A DNA stretch of 50,759 nucleotides, taken from positions 1 to 50,759 of the forward strand of contig JAJZME010000039.1 of assembly GCA_021803035.1 (NCBI GenBank), given 5' to 3'. Of the stretch, positions 8,330 to 16,661 are shown piece after piece. Below the pieces are notes generated by a model. The model was not told the DNA's origin. It was given only the letters and a program-made list of their open reading frames with translations, and did not search any database. The DNA comes from Acidobacteriota bacterium (GTDB taxonomy: Bacteria > Acidobacteriota > Terriglobia > Terriglobales > Acidobacteriaceae). The translations under genes were made by a program, and so were the position numbers. Numbering within the stretch: the stretch's first letter is position 1; each line of letters starts with the position of its first letter.

Positions 8330-9048
8330 TGCGCCTAATCCTGTCGGCGCTAGCCGCTTCTTCTCTCCTGCTGCTGTCCGGTTGCGGCAAGACTGCGCCT
8401 GGATATCCCGGTCCTGCGCCTCTGCCGCCGGATCAGATCATGAGTTTTACCACCCTCTTCCATGAGAATTGCGCCGCGTGTCACGGAGTGTCCGGGCAGG
8501 ATGGCCCGGCAATGGACCTGAACAATCCCGAATACCAGGCGATTGTGAGCAGTGCCACGCTGCGCCAGATCATTTCCAACGGCATGCCGGGCACGGAGAT
8601 GCCGGCGTTTGCCCAAAGCGCTGGTGGCATGCTGACCGCGCGCCAAGTCGACGCAATTGTGTCCGGGATTCGCAAGCGCTGGTTTTCCGCCGCTACGCTG
8701 GCTGGAGCAAACCCGCCACCCTACGCGCAAAGCAAGCCGGGCAATGTGCAGCAAGGGCAACAGGTGTACCAGCAGCGTTGCGCCATCTGCCATCAGTCCG
8801 GATCGCAAGACATCACGGACCCTGCATACCTGGCGCTTATGAGCGACCAAGCCATTCGCGTAGAGATCATCGCTGGACGCCCGGACATCGGGCAACCTGA
8901 CTGGCGTCACGACAGCCCCGGTGGCAAGGCCACTACACCACTTACAAACCAACAGGTAGACGACCTTGTGACCTATCTTTCGAGCTTACGGAAGCCGGCG
9001 ATCCCGACTGGATCGGCGGTGAACGCCAATCCAGGGGAGGTGAAATGA
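8329..9048 (+). CDS. Dihaem cytochrome c lipoprotein
   Basis: A 239-residue electron carrier with a lipoprotein signal (hydrophobic stretch then LLLSGC), predicting a lipid anchor on the periplasmic face. Two cytochrome c domains are present, each with a CxxCH haem motif: CAACH near residue 45 and CAICH near residue 150. Possible methionine ligands lie in GMPGTEMPAF of the first domain; the second has no equally clear MPAF motif. It sits between the oxidase genes and the Rieske gene, which suits a shuttle or fixed wire between cytochrome b/Rieske and the CuA/haem c of subunit II. Start ATG overlaps the previous stop (TGATG). Confidence 0.9.
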   Translation: MRLILSALAASSLLLLSGCGKTAPGYPGPAPLPPDQIMSFTTLFHENCAACHGVSGQDGPAMDLNNPEYQAIVSSATLRQIISNGMPGTEMPAFAQSAGGMLTARQVDAIVSGIRKRWFSAATLAGANPPPYAQSKPGNVQQGQQVYQQRCAICHQSGSQDITDPAYLALMSDQAIRVEIIAGRPDIGQPDWRHDSPGGKATTPLTNQQVDDLVTYLSSLRKPAIPTGSAVNANPGEVK

Positions 9049-9677
9049 TGAATCACGACGATCAAGAATCCCAGACACCTGCGGACGCTACACTTCCTGT
9101 CTTGTCTTCCGAGAGCGGCACAAGCAACGACACTCTGGTTTCGCGCCGCTGGTTGTTGCTCAAGGCGAGCATCGCCCTCAATGGTGTTGTGGGGCTTTCG
9201 CTTGCGGTTCCCATTCTGCGCTACCTGTTGTCGCCGGTAAAAAAAGACTCATATTACAAGCGCTGGATTTCACTGGGTTCGCTGGACCAATTTCCGACGG
9301 GACAAACGCGCCTGGCTTTCTTCAAGAATCCATTTACACGTAGCTGGGATGGGCAAACCGATAATGTCGCCTGCTATGTCCGCCGCATGACTGCTACGAC
9401 CTTTCAGGTATTTGCCATCAATTGCGCGCATCTGGGCTGTCCGGTGCGCTGGTTCCCGGAGTCGCATCTTTTCATGTGCCCGTGTCACGGCGGGGTTTAC
9501 TACGCCAACGGCGCACGCGCCGCGGGCCCGCCACCACGCGGCCTGTTCACATATGACTGGAAGATCGAGGAGGAGACTCTGCACATTAATGCCGGCCAGA
9601 TGCCAACACTATCAAACAGCGCGGAACTCTTCATGCCTACGATTGGTCCTGATGGAGACAGCAAATGCCTCGGATGA
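9045..9677 (+). CDS. qcrA: Rieske iron-sulfur protein of the quinol-oxidising complex
   Basis: A 210-residue protein that takes the first electron from quinol. A hydrophilic N-terminus of about 40 residues leads to a twin-arginine-like SRRWLLLK and one membrane helix (to about residue 65). The [2Fe-2S] domain has both ligand boxes, CAHLGC and CPCHGG, about 20 residues apart, followed by a proline-rich GPPPRG segment typical of Rieske folds. AGGGGAGG precedes two adjacent ATG codons (9045 and 9048); either could be used. The gene overlaps its upstream neighbour by 4 bases and its downstream neighbour by 13. Confidence 0.94.
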   Translation: MMNHDDQESQTPADATLPVLSSESGTSNDTLVSRRWLLLKASIALNGVVGLSLAVPILRYLLSPVKKDSYYKRWISLGSLDQFPTGQTRLAFFKNPFTRSWDGQTDNVACYVRRMTATTFQVFAINCAHLGCPVRWFPESHLFMCPCHGGVYYANGARAAGPPPRGLFTYDWKIEEETLHINAGQMPTLSNSAELFMPTIGPDGDSKCLG

Positions 9678-11194
9678 AGCAAAACGGAAAGCAGGTGTAC
9701 GACTGGTTCCAGCACCGCCTGCAACTTGAAGGACCGGTGAAAGAGGCGGCTCTGCACCCGGTGCCGAGACGCACTGCGAGCTGGTGGTACGTCTTCGGAA
9801 GCGCTGCTTTCACTCTTTTCTTCTTTCAGGTCCTTACCGGCATTCTGCTTGCCATGGTCTACGTGCCTTCAGCAGGCCAGGCATGGCACAGTCTGAATGT
9901 TTTGAACCATCAGGTGGCGCTGGGCTGGTATATTCGCGCTCTGCACGGATGGGGATCGAACTTCATGATCGCCATCGTCATCATTCACATGACGCAGGTT
10001 TTCCTGTTCGGCGCCTATAAATATCCGCGCGAACTTACCTGGTGCGTGGGCGTCTTCCTGCTGCTAATGACGCTGGGCATGGCATTCACAGGGCAAGTCC
10101 TGCGCTTCGATCAGGACGCCTACTGGGGTCTTGGCATCGGTGCGGCGATCATGGGCCGCGTGCCTTTCATTGGCGGGGATCTGGTCCATTTACTTTTAGG
10201 CGGTCCGATTATTGCCGGGGCAACGCTTTCGCGATTCTTCGATCTTCACGTCTTTATCATTCCCGGCTTATTGGGGCTGTTTGCGCTTGTTCACGTCTGG
10301 ATGGTGCTGAAACTGGGTATTAACGAGTGGCCGATGCCGGGCCGGCTGGTTCGCCGCTCCAGCTACCTGAAGGAATATCAGGAACTCACGCACAAGGACG
10401 GCATCCCTTTTATTCCCGGCGCCTTGTGGCGGGATCTCGTTTTCTCGGCCGGGATCATCGCCGCCGTGGCTGTTTGCGCGTATATTTTTGGTCCGATCGG
10501 TCCCAACGGACAACCCAATCCGGCGATCATTCAAACCGTCCCCAAGCCCGACTTTTTCTTTCTGTGGATCTACGCGATTCTCGCCTTTCTGCCTCCGGCG
10601 ATGGAAACGCCATTCCTTCTGATTGCCCCGCCGATTGCGATTGCAGCTCTGCTGTCGGTTCCGTTCTTTGCGGGTGAGGGCGAAAAGAGCTGGCACCGGC
10701 GGCCTGTAGCGATTCTCACGGTGTCCTTCCTTGCTGTGGGCTGGGGGACACTGACGCAACTGGGAATGACGACGCCATGGAGCCCGCATATGAACGCCTG
10801 GAGCTCCGATGCTATTCCGGTGAGTTATTTGCGGAACGCCACGCCGTTGCAACGCCAGGGAGCGGTCATTTTTCAGGACAAGCAGTGCCGTAACTGCCAC
10901 TCGGTTGGCGGCATGGGCGGCAAGCGCGGGCCGGCGCTGGACGACGTGGCCACGCGCCTGACACCCAATCAACTGCGCTACAAGGTGGTGACCGGAGGGG
11001 GCAACATGCCCGCCTACGGGAAGAACCTTACGGCGCCGGAGGTTCAGGCCCTGGTAAGCTTTCTGGAAACGCTGCATCCGGCCAATGAGGCTCCGGCCCG
11101 CGATGCGGCAGAAAAGACGATCAAGGCTTCGGAGGCGGCAGCGGCCGCGGAGATGCATGGCAAAGCGCCCTCCATGCCAAACGCCGGACCATGA
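9665..11194 (+). CDS. qcrB: b6-type cytochrome b fused to a C-terminal cytochrome c domain
   Basis: A 509-residue fusion combining the quinol-oxidising cytochrome b and a haem c domain. The first haem-histidine pair (LHGWGS to IIHMTQ) has 13 residues between histidines and the second (DLHVFI to LVHVW) has 14, the spacing of cytochrome b6 rather than bc1. The Cys that binds the extra haem in b6f (FYCLGG) is Val here (WYVFGS), so that haem is probably absent. The quinol-site motif, normally PEWY, reads PDFF (residues 295-298). After the subunit-IV-like part and further helices, a cytochrome c domain has CRNCH and GGNMPAYG, then an Ala/Glu-rich tail. It begins inside the Rieske gene; a second ATG at 9674 is possible. 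The c domain probably takes the place of a separate cytochrome c1/f. Confidence 0.93.
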   Translation: MPRMKQNGKQVYDWFQHRLQLEGPVKEAALHPVPRRTASWWYVFGSAAFTLFFFQVLTGILLAMVYVPSAGQAWHSLNVLNHQVALGWYIRALHGWGSNFMIAIVIIHMTQVFLFGAYKYPRELTWCVGVFLLLMTLGMAFTGQVLRFDQDAYWGLGIGAAIMGRVPFIGGDLVHLLLGGPIIAGATLSRFFDLHVFIIPGLLGLFALVHVWMVLKLGINEWPMPGRLVRRSSYLKEYQELTHKDGIPFIPGALWRDLVFSAGIIAAVAVCAYIFGPIGPNGQPNPAIIQTVPKPDFFFLWIYAILAFLPPAMETPFLLIAPPIAIAALLSVPFFAGEGEKSWHRRPVAILTVSFLAVGWGTLTQLGMTTPWSPHMNAWSSDAIPVSYLRNATPLQRQGAVIFQDKQCRNCHSVGGMGGKRGPALDDVATRLTPNQLRYKVVTGGGNMPAYGKNLTAPEVQALVSFLETLHPANEAPARDAAEKTIKASEAAAAAEMHGKAPSMPNAGP

Positions 11195-12111
11195 TGCAGC
11201 ACATCAAAGTCGCGGACGTCGTGCTGCAGCACGCCACGTTCGCCGATCTTTTCACGCGCTGGGATATTCCCTGGCTTGTGACCAGCGAGCTGATACTGGT
11301 CACAATCATCTACATACGGGGCTGGGGGCGGATCCATCGCACCCGGCCCGCACAGTTTCCGCGCTGGCGGCTTTACTGCTTTCTTGCCGGCATCTTCGCT
11401 CTTTTTGTGGCGGTCTCGTCGCCGCTGGATACCTTCAGTGATCAACTGCTTTTCATGCACATGGCGCAGCACTGGTTCCTTATCTCGGTTGCGCCACCGC
11501 TGATCGTATTTGGAGCACCGGTAGTCCCCATGCTGCGCGGGTTGCCACGCTGGTTTATCCGCCTCCTCAGGCCGCTTTTCCGTAGGCGCATTCTGCACTC
11601 GGTGGGGCATTTTCTTACACGCCCACGTGTGGCCTGGCTGGCGATGAACGCCGCCTACCTGGGCTGGCACATTCCTTTCATGTACGAGGCCGCTGTTGCA
11701 TCGGAGAACGTCCATAACTGCGAACATGCGTGTTTCTTTTTCACCAGCGTCATGTTTTGGTGGCCTGTGATCCTGCCCTGGCCGTCCAAGCCGCAGATCA
11801 ACCGCTGGATGCTGATTCCGTATCTGGGGCTCGCGGATGTGGTGAACACCGGGCTTTCGGGCTACCTGTGCTTTTGCGGGTACCTGCTCTATCCGAGCTA
11901 CGCCGAGGTACCGCGGCTTTTCGGAATCAGCGCGCTGACCGACCAGATTGCAGCGGGTGCGTTCATGTGGATCTGCGGATCGATGGTGTATATGTACGCG
12001 GGCATCGCCGTAGGCCTTAACCTCTTCTCACGCCATCGGACCAAGCAACTTGAACCCGAATTCAAGGAGAGCGAGCAAGCCTGGCTGGCCTCCTTCTCGC
12101 ATTCCAAGTAG
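11191..12111 (+). CDS. ctaG: CtaG-family cytochrome oxidase assembly protein
   Basis: A 306-residue multi-pass membrane protein of the caa3-type CtaG family, which helps build the oxidase, probably through copper delivery. Recognisable pieces are the SSPLDTFSDQLLFMHMAQHWFLI stretch with the family His/Met pattern (HMAQH), LGWHIPFMYEAA, HNCEHACFFF and TDQIAAGAFMW. There are seven or so helices. It overlaps the cytochrome b/c gene by four bases (ATGA) and closes the operon. It is unrelated in sequence to the Cox11 proteins that in some species share the CtaG name. Confidence 0.9.
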   Translation: MMQHIKVADVVLQHATFADLFTRWDIPWLVTSELILVTIIYIRGWGRIHRTRPAQFPRWRLYCFLAGIFALFVAVSSPLDTFSDQLLFMHMAQHWFLISVAPPLIVFGAPVVPMLRGLPRWFIRLLRPLFRRRILHSVGHFLTRPRVAWLAMNAAYLGWHIPFMYEAAVASENVHNCEHACFFFTSVMFWWPVILPWPSKPQINRWMLIPYLGLADVVNTGLSGYLCFCGYLLYPSYAEVPRLFGISALTDQIAAGAFMWICGSMVYMYAGIAVGLNLFSRHRTKQLEPEFKESEQAWLASFSHSK

Positions 12112-12120
12112 AGTCAGGTT

Positions 12121-12606
12121 GTGCGCTATCGCCTCTACAGCACTGCGGATTTTGCGGCACTCTACGCAATTGAGAAACAGTGCTTTGCGCCGCCGCTGCG
12201 CTTCGGACGCGCCTATATGCGGCAGCTTGTGAACAGCGTGAATGCTGCCACGTGGATCGCGGAAGATAACGGGCTGATGGCCGGATTTGCGATTGTCGAG
12301 TGGGATGAGGACGGGCTCGGAATCAATGCTTACCTGCAGACGATCGAGGTGGCTTCAGAACAGCGCGGGCAGGGCATCGGCGCCGAGTTGCTGCGCCGAG
12401 CAGAAGATTCGGCGCGGGAGGCGCATGCGCGGGCAATGTGGCTGCATGTAGACATGGCCAACACCGCGGCCATCCGCATGTACGAAAGGCATGGCTACCA
12501 GCGCCAGGGCAGGGAAGAAGACTACTATGGACGGCGGCGGGCTGCGTGGGTGTATATGAAGCTGCTCGATGTACCTCGCGCCGGCACTCCCCCTGAATCG
12601 AGTTAA
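12121..12606 (+). CDS. GNAT-family N-acetyltransferase (RimI-like)
   Basis: A 161-residue protein with the acetyl-CoA-binding motif A, EQRGQGIGAELL, preceded by a strand (LQTIEVA) and followed by the NTAAIRMYERHGY segment characteristic of RimI-like acetyltransferases. Family members move an acetyl group from acetyl-CoA to an amine, often a protein N-terminus; the target here is unknown. It starts with GTG nine bases after the ctaG stop on the same strand, so it may be read through from the respiratory operon although it has no obvious functional link. It ends only 12 bases from the convergent carboxypeptidase gene, with no hairpin seen between them. Confidence 0.85.
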   Translation: MRYRLYSTADFAALYAIEKQCFAPPLRFGRAYMRQLVNSVNAATWIAEDNGLMAGFAIVEWDEDGLGINAYLQTIEVASEQRGQGIGAELLRRAEDSAREAHARAMWLHVDMANTAAIRMYERHGYQRQGREEDYYGRRRAAWVYMKLLDVPRAGTPPESS

Positions 12607-12618
12607 CTTTCGCTGCCG

Positions 12619-14265
12619 CTACTGCCCTTCGTGATCGGTGCTTTTGATGAAAGCTGCCACGTTGTTGTGAAGTTCTTTGGCGGCCGCAGCGCGCACGTAG
12701 ATCATGTGGCCCGACTTGTACCAGTGATATTGGATGTTGCTGGCGACCGATGGCGAAATGGGCAGGTGCTTGTCTTCGTAACGGGCGGCATAAAATGGCG
12801 TCGCCAGATCGAAGTACCCGCCGTTGACCATGACTTTGAGGCGCGGATTCATCTTCATGGCGTCGGCCAGATCGTTGCTCACATTTGTTCCGCTCGGATT
12901 GCCGTACTTCATCGAGGTCCACTGCCACTGGTTGTTGGAATTCGCGTTGAAGCCCACATAGGTCAGGCCCTGGCCGAATTTAAGAACCTGCCGCACATAC
13001 CGGTTGAACAGCGAGATATAGGCTGACGAAATTGCCGCGCTTTGCGGGTCGTACTGGGCATTTTCGCTGAGTGGATCAATGGTGGGGCCGGAGAAACGCG
13101 TATCGAGGCGGCCGGTGGTGAGATCCTTGCCGGTCTGCAGGGTCTTTTCAAACTCCGGACCACTGACGCGCAGGTCGGCCTTGACCCAGTAGGAGGCGGG
13201 TAGGCCGGTGTACTGGTGAAGCTTTTCGGCCACCTGCCGCTCTTCAGCGGAGCTCAGGTTAGTGCCCTTGGTGAGCGCGTCACGGTATGGGCCCATCGCG
13301 TAGGCCTCAACTTCCTTCAAAAGAGGAAGGAGATGGGCCGGCTGCTGCGGCAAATCCTTGTGAAACCAGGCAGTGGCTGCGTAGGTGGGCAGCGCCAGCT
13401 CGTACGGCAGATCGATGCCGGGATTGGCGGCCGGTTCGTCGATGTCCGAGGTGAAGTTAAAAATCTGCGAGAGCAGCACGACGCCATTGAGGTCGATCGT
13501 CTGGTCGTTCTCCAGATCATTCGCCAGCACCGCGGAGCGCGTTGTTCCGTAGCTCTCTCCGAGCAGGTATTTGGGCGAGTCCCAGCGATGGTATTCGGAG
13601 AGAAAGCGCTGAATGAAGCGGGCAAAGGCGCGGGCATCCTGATGGACTCCCCAGAAGGCCTTGCCGGCATTTTTGCCGGTGAGCGTGCCGAAACCCGTGC
13701 CGGGTGCGTCGATGAAAACAAGATCACTGGCGTCGAGCAGGCAGTTGGGGTTGGGTTCCAATTTATACGGCGCGGGGGGCAGATGCGTGTCACCCGGCGT
13801 CAAGACGCGCTCCGGACCGAAAGCGCCCAGCAGCAGCCAGACCGTGGAACTGCCGGGGCCACCGTTGTAAATGAAGGTGATGGGACGGTCTGCGCGCCTG
13901 GCACCGGATTTGTAGTAGTAGACAAAAGACATGTGCGCTTCGGGCGGCGCTTTGGCCGGATTCTTGGACTCGGTGGCGGCAAGCTGCGTGCCGGGCATGG
14001 GATTGCCGTTGGGGCCAAGCTGGGCATCCTGCCCGTCGGTTGCGCCCACGGTAAGGATGCCGGCGACGGCGGTGTAGTTAATGTTCTGGCCGTCGATGGT
14101 GACCGCGCCGTGCGTGACGGAGTCGGGCGGAGGGTATGTTTCCGTGCTCTGCGCCGGTGTGGCGGACTTGGCCGCAGGAGTCTTGCCGGCTGCGCGGGCA
14201 AATGGCGTGAAGGCAAGCGTGGATGTGGCCAAGAGGATGGAAAGGAGAGAGAATTTTCGAGACAT
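12619..14265 (-). CDS. Exported serine carboxypeptidase (peptidase family S10)
   Basis: A 548-residue secreted protease that should trim residues from peptide C-termini. It begins with a signal peptide (about residues 1-26, ending near FARAAG) and a Pro/Ala/Thr linker. The S10 fold shows the oxyanion motif FIYNGGPGSS and the nucleophile S238 in GESYGT. D486 in GGYFDLATPF and H520 in SGHMIYV complete the catalytic triad. A longer frame opens at a TTG at 14301, but the ATG at 14265 starts directly at the signal peptide. It lies downstream of nth on the same strand, 108 bases away. Likely role: nutrient peptide breakdown in the periplasm or outside. Confidence 0.9.
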   Translation of the reverse strand: MSRKFSLLSILLATSTLAFTPFARAAGKTPAAKSATPAQSTETYPPPDSVTHGAVTIDGQNINYTAVAGILTVGATDGQDAQLGPNGNPMPGTQLAATESKNPAKAPPEAHMSFVYYYKSGARRADRPITFIYNGGPGSSTVWLLLGAFGPERVLTPGDTHLPPAPYKLEPNPNCLLDASDLVFIDAPGTGFGTLTGKNAGKAFWGVHQDARAFARFIQRFLSEYHRWDSPKYLLGESYGTTRSAVLANDLENDQTIDLNGVVLLSQIFNFTSDIDEPAANPGIDLPYELALPTYAATAWFHKDLPQQPAHLLPLLKEVEAYAMGPYRDALTKGTNLSSAEERQVAEKLHQYTGLPASYWVKADLRVSGPEFEKTLQTGKDLTTGRLDTRFSGPTIDPLSENAQYDPQSAAISSAYISLFNRYVRQVLKFGQGLTYVGFNANSNNQWQWTSMKYGNPSGTNVSNDLADAMKMNPRLKVMVNGGYFDLATPFYAARYEDKHLPISPSVASNIQYHWYKSGHMIYVRAAAAKELHNNVAAFIKSTDHEGQ

Positions 14266-14373
14266 TGAAATCGGAAGCTCCAAGGGCGAGCGTCGCGACA
14301 ACCATCGCGGAAACCTCAGTATAAATGGTCAGGTTGGGCAAGACTGGCTGGGCAAGGCGGCCGGTTCAAGCGG

Positions 14374-15114
14374 CTACGACTGCCAGGTTTTGTCCTTTGA
14401 GCGGCAAATCGGTTCTAGATTGCAGCGGCCGCAGCGGGGATTGCGTGCCGTGCAGACCTGGCGGCCGTGGTGGATGATCTGATGGGAAAAGGAGATCCAG
14501 CGGTTCTGGGGCAGAACCTGCATCAGTTCCTTTTCGACTTCCTGCGGCGTTTCGCCGCTGGCCAGCTCAAGCCTGCGAGCGATGCGGAAGACATGCGTAT
14601 CGACCACGACGCCTTCGGCCTTGCCGAAGCAGACGCCCAGGACAACATTGGCGGTTTTGCGAGCAGCGCCGGGGATGGTGATGAGCTCGGCCAATGTCGA
14701 AGGGACGTTGCCGGCAAAGTCTTCCACCACTTTCTTTGCCGCGCCCTGAATGGATTTTGCCTTGTTGCGGAAAAAGCCGGTGGTGCGGACGAGGTCTTCG
14801 ATTTCAGGCAGGGACGCCCGGGACATTGCGGCCGGTGAGGGATAGCGGCGGAAGAGCTCTGGCGTGACCATGTTGACGCGCACGTCAGTACACTGCGCGG
14901 AGAGGATGGTGGCGACGAGTAATTCCCAGGGCGTGCGGTGGTTGAGGGCGCAGACAGCATCGGGATAGGCTTCGTCGAGCGCCTTGAGGATGGCGGCAAC
15001 TCGATCGGGAGCAAGCGGGCCGCGCGAAGGCATTCGGGCGGCTTTGGCTGCTGACGGCGGCTTTGAGCCTTTCTTTGCAACGGTCTTTGTGGCGGCTGCT
15101 TTTGTTGTAGCCAT
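14374..15114 (-). CDS. nth: Endonuclease III (DNA glycosylase/AP lyase)
   Basis: A 246-residue base-excision repair enzyme removing oxidised pyrimidines. After a Lys/Ala-rich N-terminal extension of about 35 residues comes the helix-hairpin-helix segment ITIPGAARKTANVV with catalytic K153, then catalytic D172 in VVDTHVF. The [4Fe-4S] loop is complete: C-x6-C-x2-C-x5-C near the end (CTARNPRCGRCNLEPIC). The hairpin normally reads LPGVGRKTA; the second glycine is Ala here, a mild change. Starts at ATG after GGCAGGGAT. A 14-base motif 43-56 bases upstream is shared with the region before ribE. Confidence 0.94.
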   Translation of the reverse strand: MATTKAAATKTVAKKGSKPPSAAKAARMPSRGPLAPDRVAAILKALDEAYPDAVCALNHRTPWELLVATILSAQCTDVRVNMVTPELFRRYPSPAAMSRASLPEIEDLVRTTGFFRNKAKSIQGAAKKVVEDFAGNVPSTLAELITIPGAARKTANVVLGVCFGKAEGVVVDTHVFRIARRLELASGETPQEVEKELMQVLPQNRWISFSHQIIHHGRQVCTARNPRCGRCNLEPICRSKDKTWQS

Positions 15115-15156
15115 ATCCCTGCCTGCGGTCCTGCTGGTCCATGTTACTAGAAGGAA

Positions 15157-15170
15157 GCAGCTTTCAGCTT
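15157..15170 (-). repeat. AAGCTGAAAGCTGC motif upstream of nth
   Basis: On the minus strand this reads AAGCTGAAAGCTGC and lies 43-56 bases before the nth start. The identical 14 bases occur 39-52 bases before the ribE start (50492-50505), in the same orientation. It is either a dispersed repeat or a shared promoter-region element. Confidence 0.45.
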
Positions 15171-15303
15171 CAAGCTGCCGGCTGCTGTCTACCGGCGCTT
15201 GCTGGAGGCGCTTGCGAAGGTTGAGGCGCGACCAGGCGCATTGCTGCCTCGCTCCAACACCGGACTTGCGGCAGAGGCTGGTAAAGCTGGCGAGGAGAAA
15301 CTG

Positions 15304-15324
15304 TCATACCGCGATGCGGTATGA
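15304..15324. repeat. Perfect 9-bp palindrome with 3-base loop
   Basis: TCATACCGC and GCGGTATGA flank the bases GAT. No T-run follows on either strand, so it is not a classical intrinsic terminator. It could be a protein-binding dyad or a small hairpin in the trailer of the Tad transcript. Confidence 0.5.
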
Positions 15325-15615
15325 GGGGTCGTCCGGTATGCAGTTTTTCACTGGAAACGAAGTTCCCTGCAAAAACGGGACGCGGGCGAGGTGAACTGCT
15401 GCAGATGAGGAGGGCCTGACCGGTGCGGCCGACACGCTGGCGGGAATGGGATTTGGATAATTTATGTGGGGTTGAAGGGGCCGCGTGGCTCCGGGGAGAG
15501 CTTACTGCACGGATTTTAAACGAATTTGACATCAAAAACTGCTGCAGGCCGTCTCTCAGCAGTTCCTGATGTTGTGTTCTTTCAAGGCAAGTCTGCCAGC
15601 AGTCCAGATCTTCGG

Positions 15616-16158
15616 TCAGTACGCAATCGTCATCTCGGAGGTGCTTGAAATTGTAAATGTCTGTGTGGGTAAGAAGGGAATGGACAGGGAATAGGGATAA
15701 GAGACAGTTACCTCGACCAACTGCCCAGGATTGTTGCCGCCGTTGGGCCAAGTGGTTGTCACCAGCAATTTGGAGGGGGTGATGATCGGATAACCAACGC
15801 TCTGCACAAAACTCGTAACATCTGTGTTGGAGGCGGGGCAGTCTGTGAGAAAGCCGTCGCATTTGGCTCCGCGCACGATTGCCCATCGGGTTGCTTCATG
15901 AGCGAGTTCGGCAACGGCGTGGTAAGTGTAGAAGGCCATGCAGGCTTCCATGATCCCTATGAGGAAAAGGAGCATGGCGAAGATGACGAGGGCGGTTTCC
16001 ACCATGCTCTGACCGCGTTCGTCGCGAAGCCTGCGCTTCCAGATTGATTGTGCCGTGCGTTTCTTTTCCGGCGCGGAGATGCAGGTAACGGCAAGGCCAT
16101 CTGGCCGCGCCGCCTGGCGCCATGCTGTCGCGATGCTCATTTTGCTGCTCATGGTCAT
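15616..16158 (-). CDS. TadE-like minor pilin / pseudopilin
   Basis: A 180-residue protein with a basic cytoplasmic N-terminus, then the TadE signature RDERGQSMVETALVIFAMLLFLIGIMEACMAFY, where the Glu within the hydrophobic stretch is typical of prepilin-like TadE proteins. The remaining part is a small extracytoplasmic domain with two cysteines (KCDG and DCPA) that could pair. The TadV peptidase encoded at 26528-27091 could process it. The start was set at 16158 because that ATG overlaps the upstream gene's stop (ATGA). It is the last gene of the Tad cluster. Confidence 0.82.
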   Translation of the reverse strand: MTMSSKMSIATAWRQAARPDGLAVTCISAPEKKRTAQSIWKRRLRDERGQSMVETALVIFAMLLFLIGIMEACMAFYTYHAVAELAHEATRWAIVRGAKCDGFLTDCPASNTDVTSFVQSVGYPIITPSKLLVTTTWPNGGNNPGQLVEVTVSYPYSLSIPFLPTQTFTISSTSEMTIAY

Positions 16159-16658
16159 TCCACCCTCATGATCGCCTGGCCCTTGACGGTATAGGTTTGG
16201 GGCAGTCCGGGACAATGGAAGATTGGGTTGTAGGTCGCAGAGGTATTCACCTGAACGTAGACAACGAAGGATGTTCCGCAAGTTGCATCAGCGCTGTCGC
16301 AGGCAACCGACGAACCGTTATTGCATGTGCAAACGTTCTGAGCTGTGGCTGTAAAGCCGGGAATATTTTGCGCATCGAGCGCCGCAGCCTGTTCTATAGC
16401 GGCGAAGTCGCCCGCGGTGCCGTAACCCTGGGCGCCGTACTCGGCACCGGCATGGGCCGCGTTGGTTACTTCGATGGACGCGTAGGCCAGTCGAGCCAGT
16501 TCTCCCGCACCAAGCAGAATGATGACCAGGACGGGGAGAAGCAGCGCGAACTCAGCCAGCGCCTGGCCTTGATTAGCGCGCAGAATGACGCGCATCAGGC
16601 GCCGGATCGTCCGTTTATGCATGTCGGTGTGCGATCGATTTTCAGTTGAGTCATTCAT
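16155..16658 (-). CDS. TadE-like minor pilin with cysteine-rich external domain
   Basis: A 167-residue protein with the TadE/prepilin-like segment NQGQALAEFALLLPVLVIILLGAGELARLAYAS, again with Glu in the hydrophobic helix. After the helix it has several cysteines (VCTCNNG, ACDSAD, TCGTS, HCPG) that suggest disulfides outside the cytoplasm. TadE-type proteins are minor components or assembly factors of Tad/Flp systems. It overlaps the following TadE-like gene by four bases, so the two are probably made in balance and may pair as TadE/TadF do. Confidence 0.82.
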   Translation of the reverse strand: MNDSTENRSHTDMHKRTIRRLMRVILRANQGQALAEFALLLPVLVIILLGAGELARLAYASIEVTNAAHAGAEYGAQGYGTAGDFAAIEQAAALDAQNIPGFTATAQNVCTCNNGSSVACDSADATCGTSFVVYVQVNTSATYNPIFHCPGLPQTYTVKGQAIMRVE

Positions 16659-16661
16659 GTT

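Larger units (their letters stand above)
15115..15615. other. Intergenic region between the TadE-like genes and nth
   Basis: About 500 bases without a recognisable gene. It holds the short motif shared with ribE (15157-15170), a 9-bp perfect palindromic hairpin (15304-15324), and a run of partial repeats of GGTATG. The part near 15115-15200 should carry the nth promoter; the part near 15600 should hold the end signals of the Tad cluster. No T-tailed terminator was seen on the minus strand. Confidence 0.5.
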
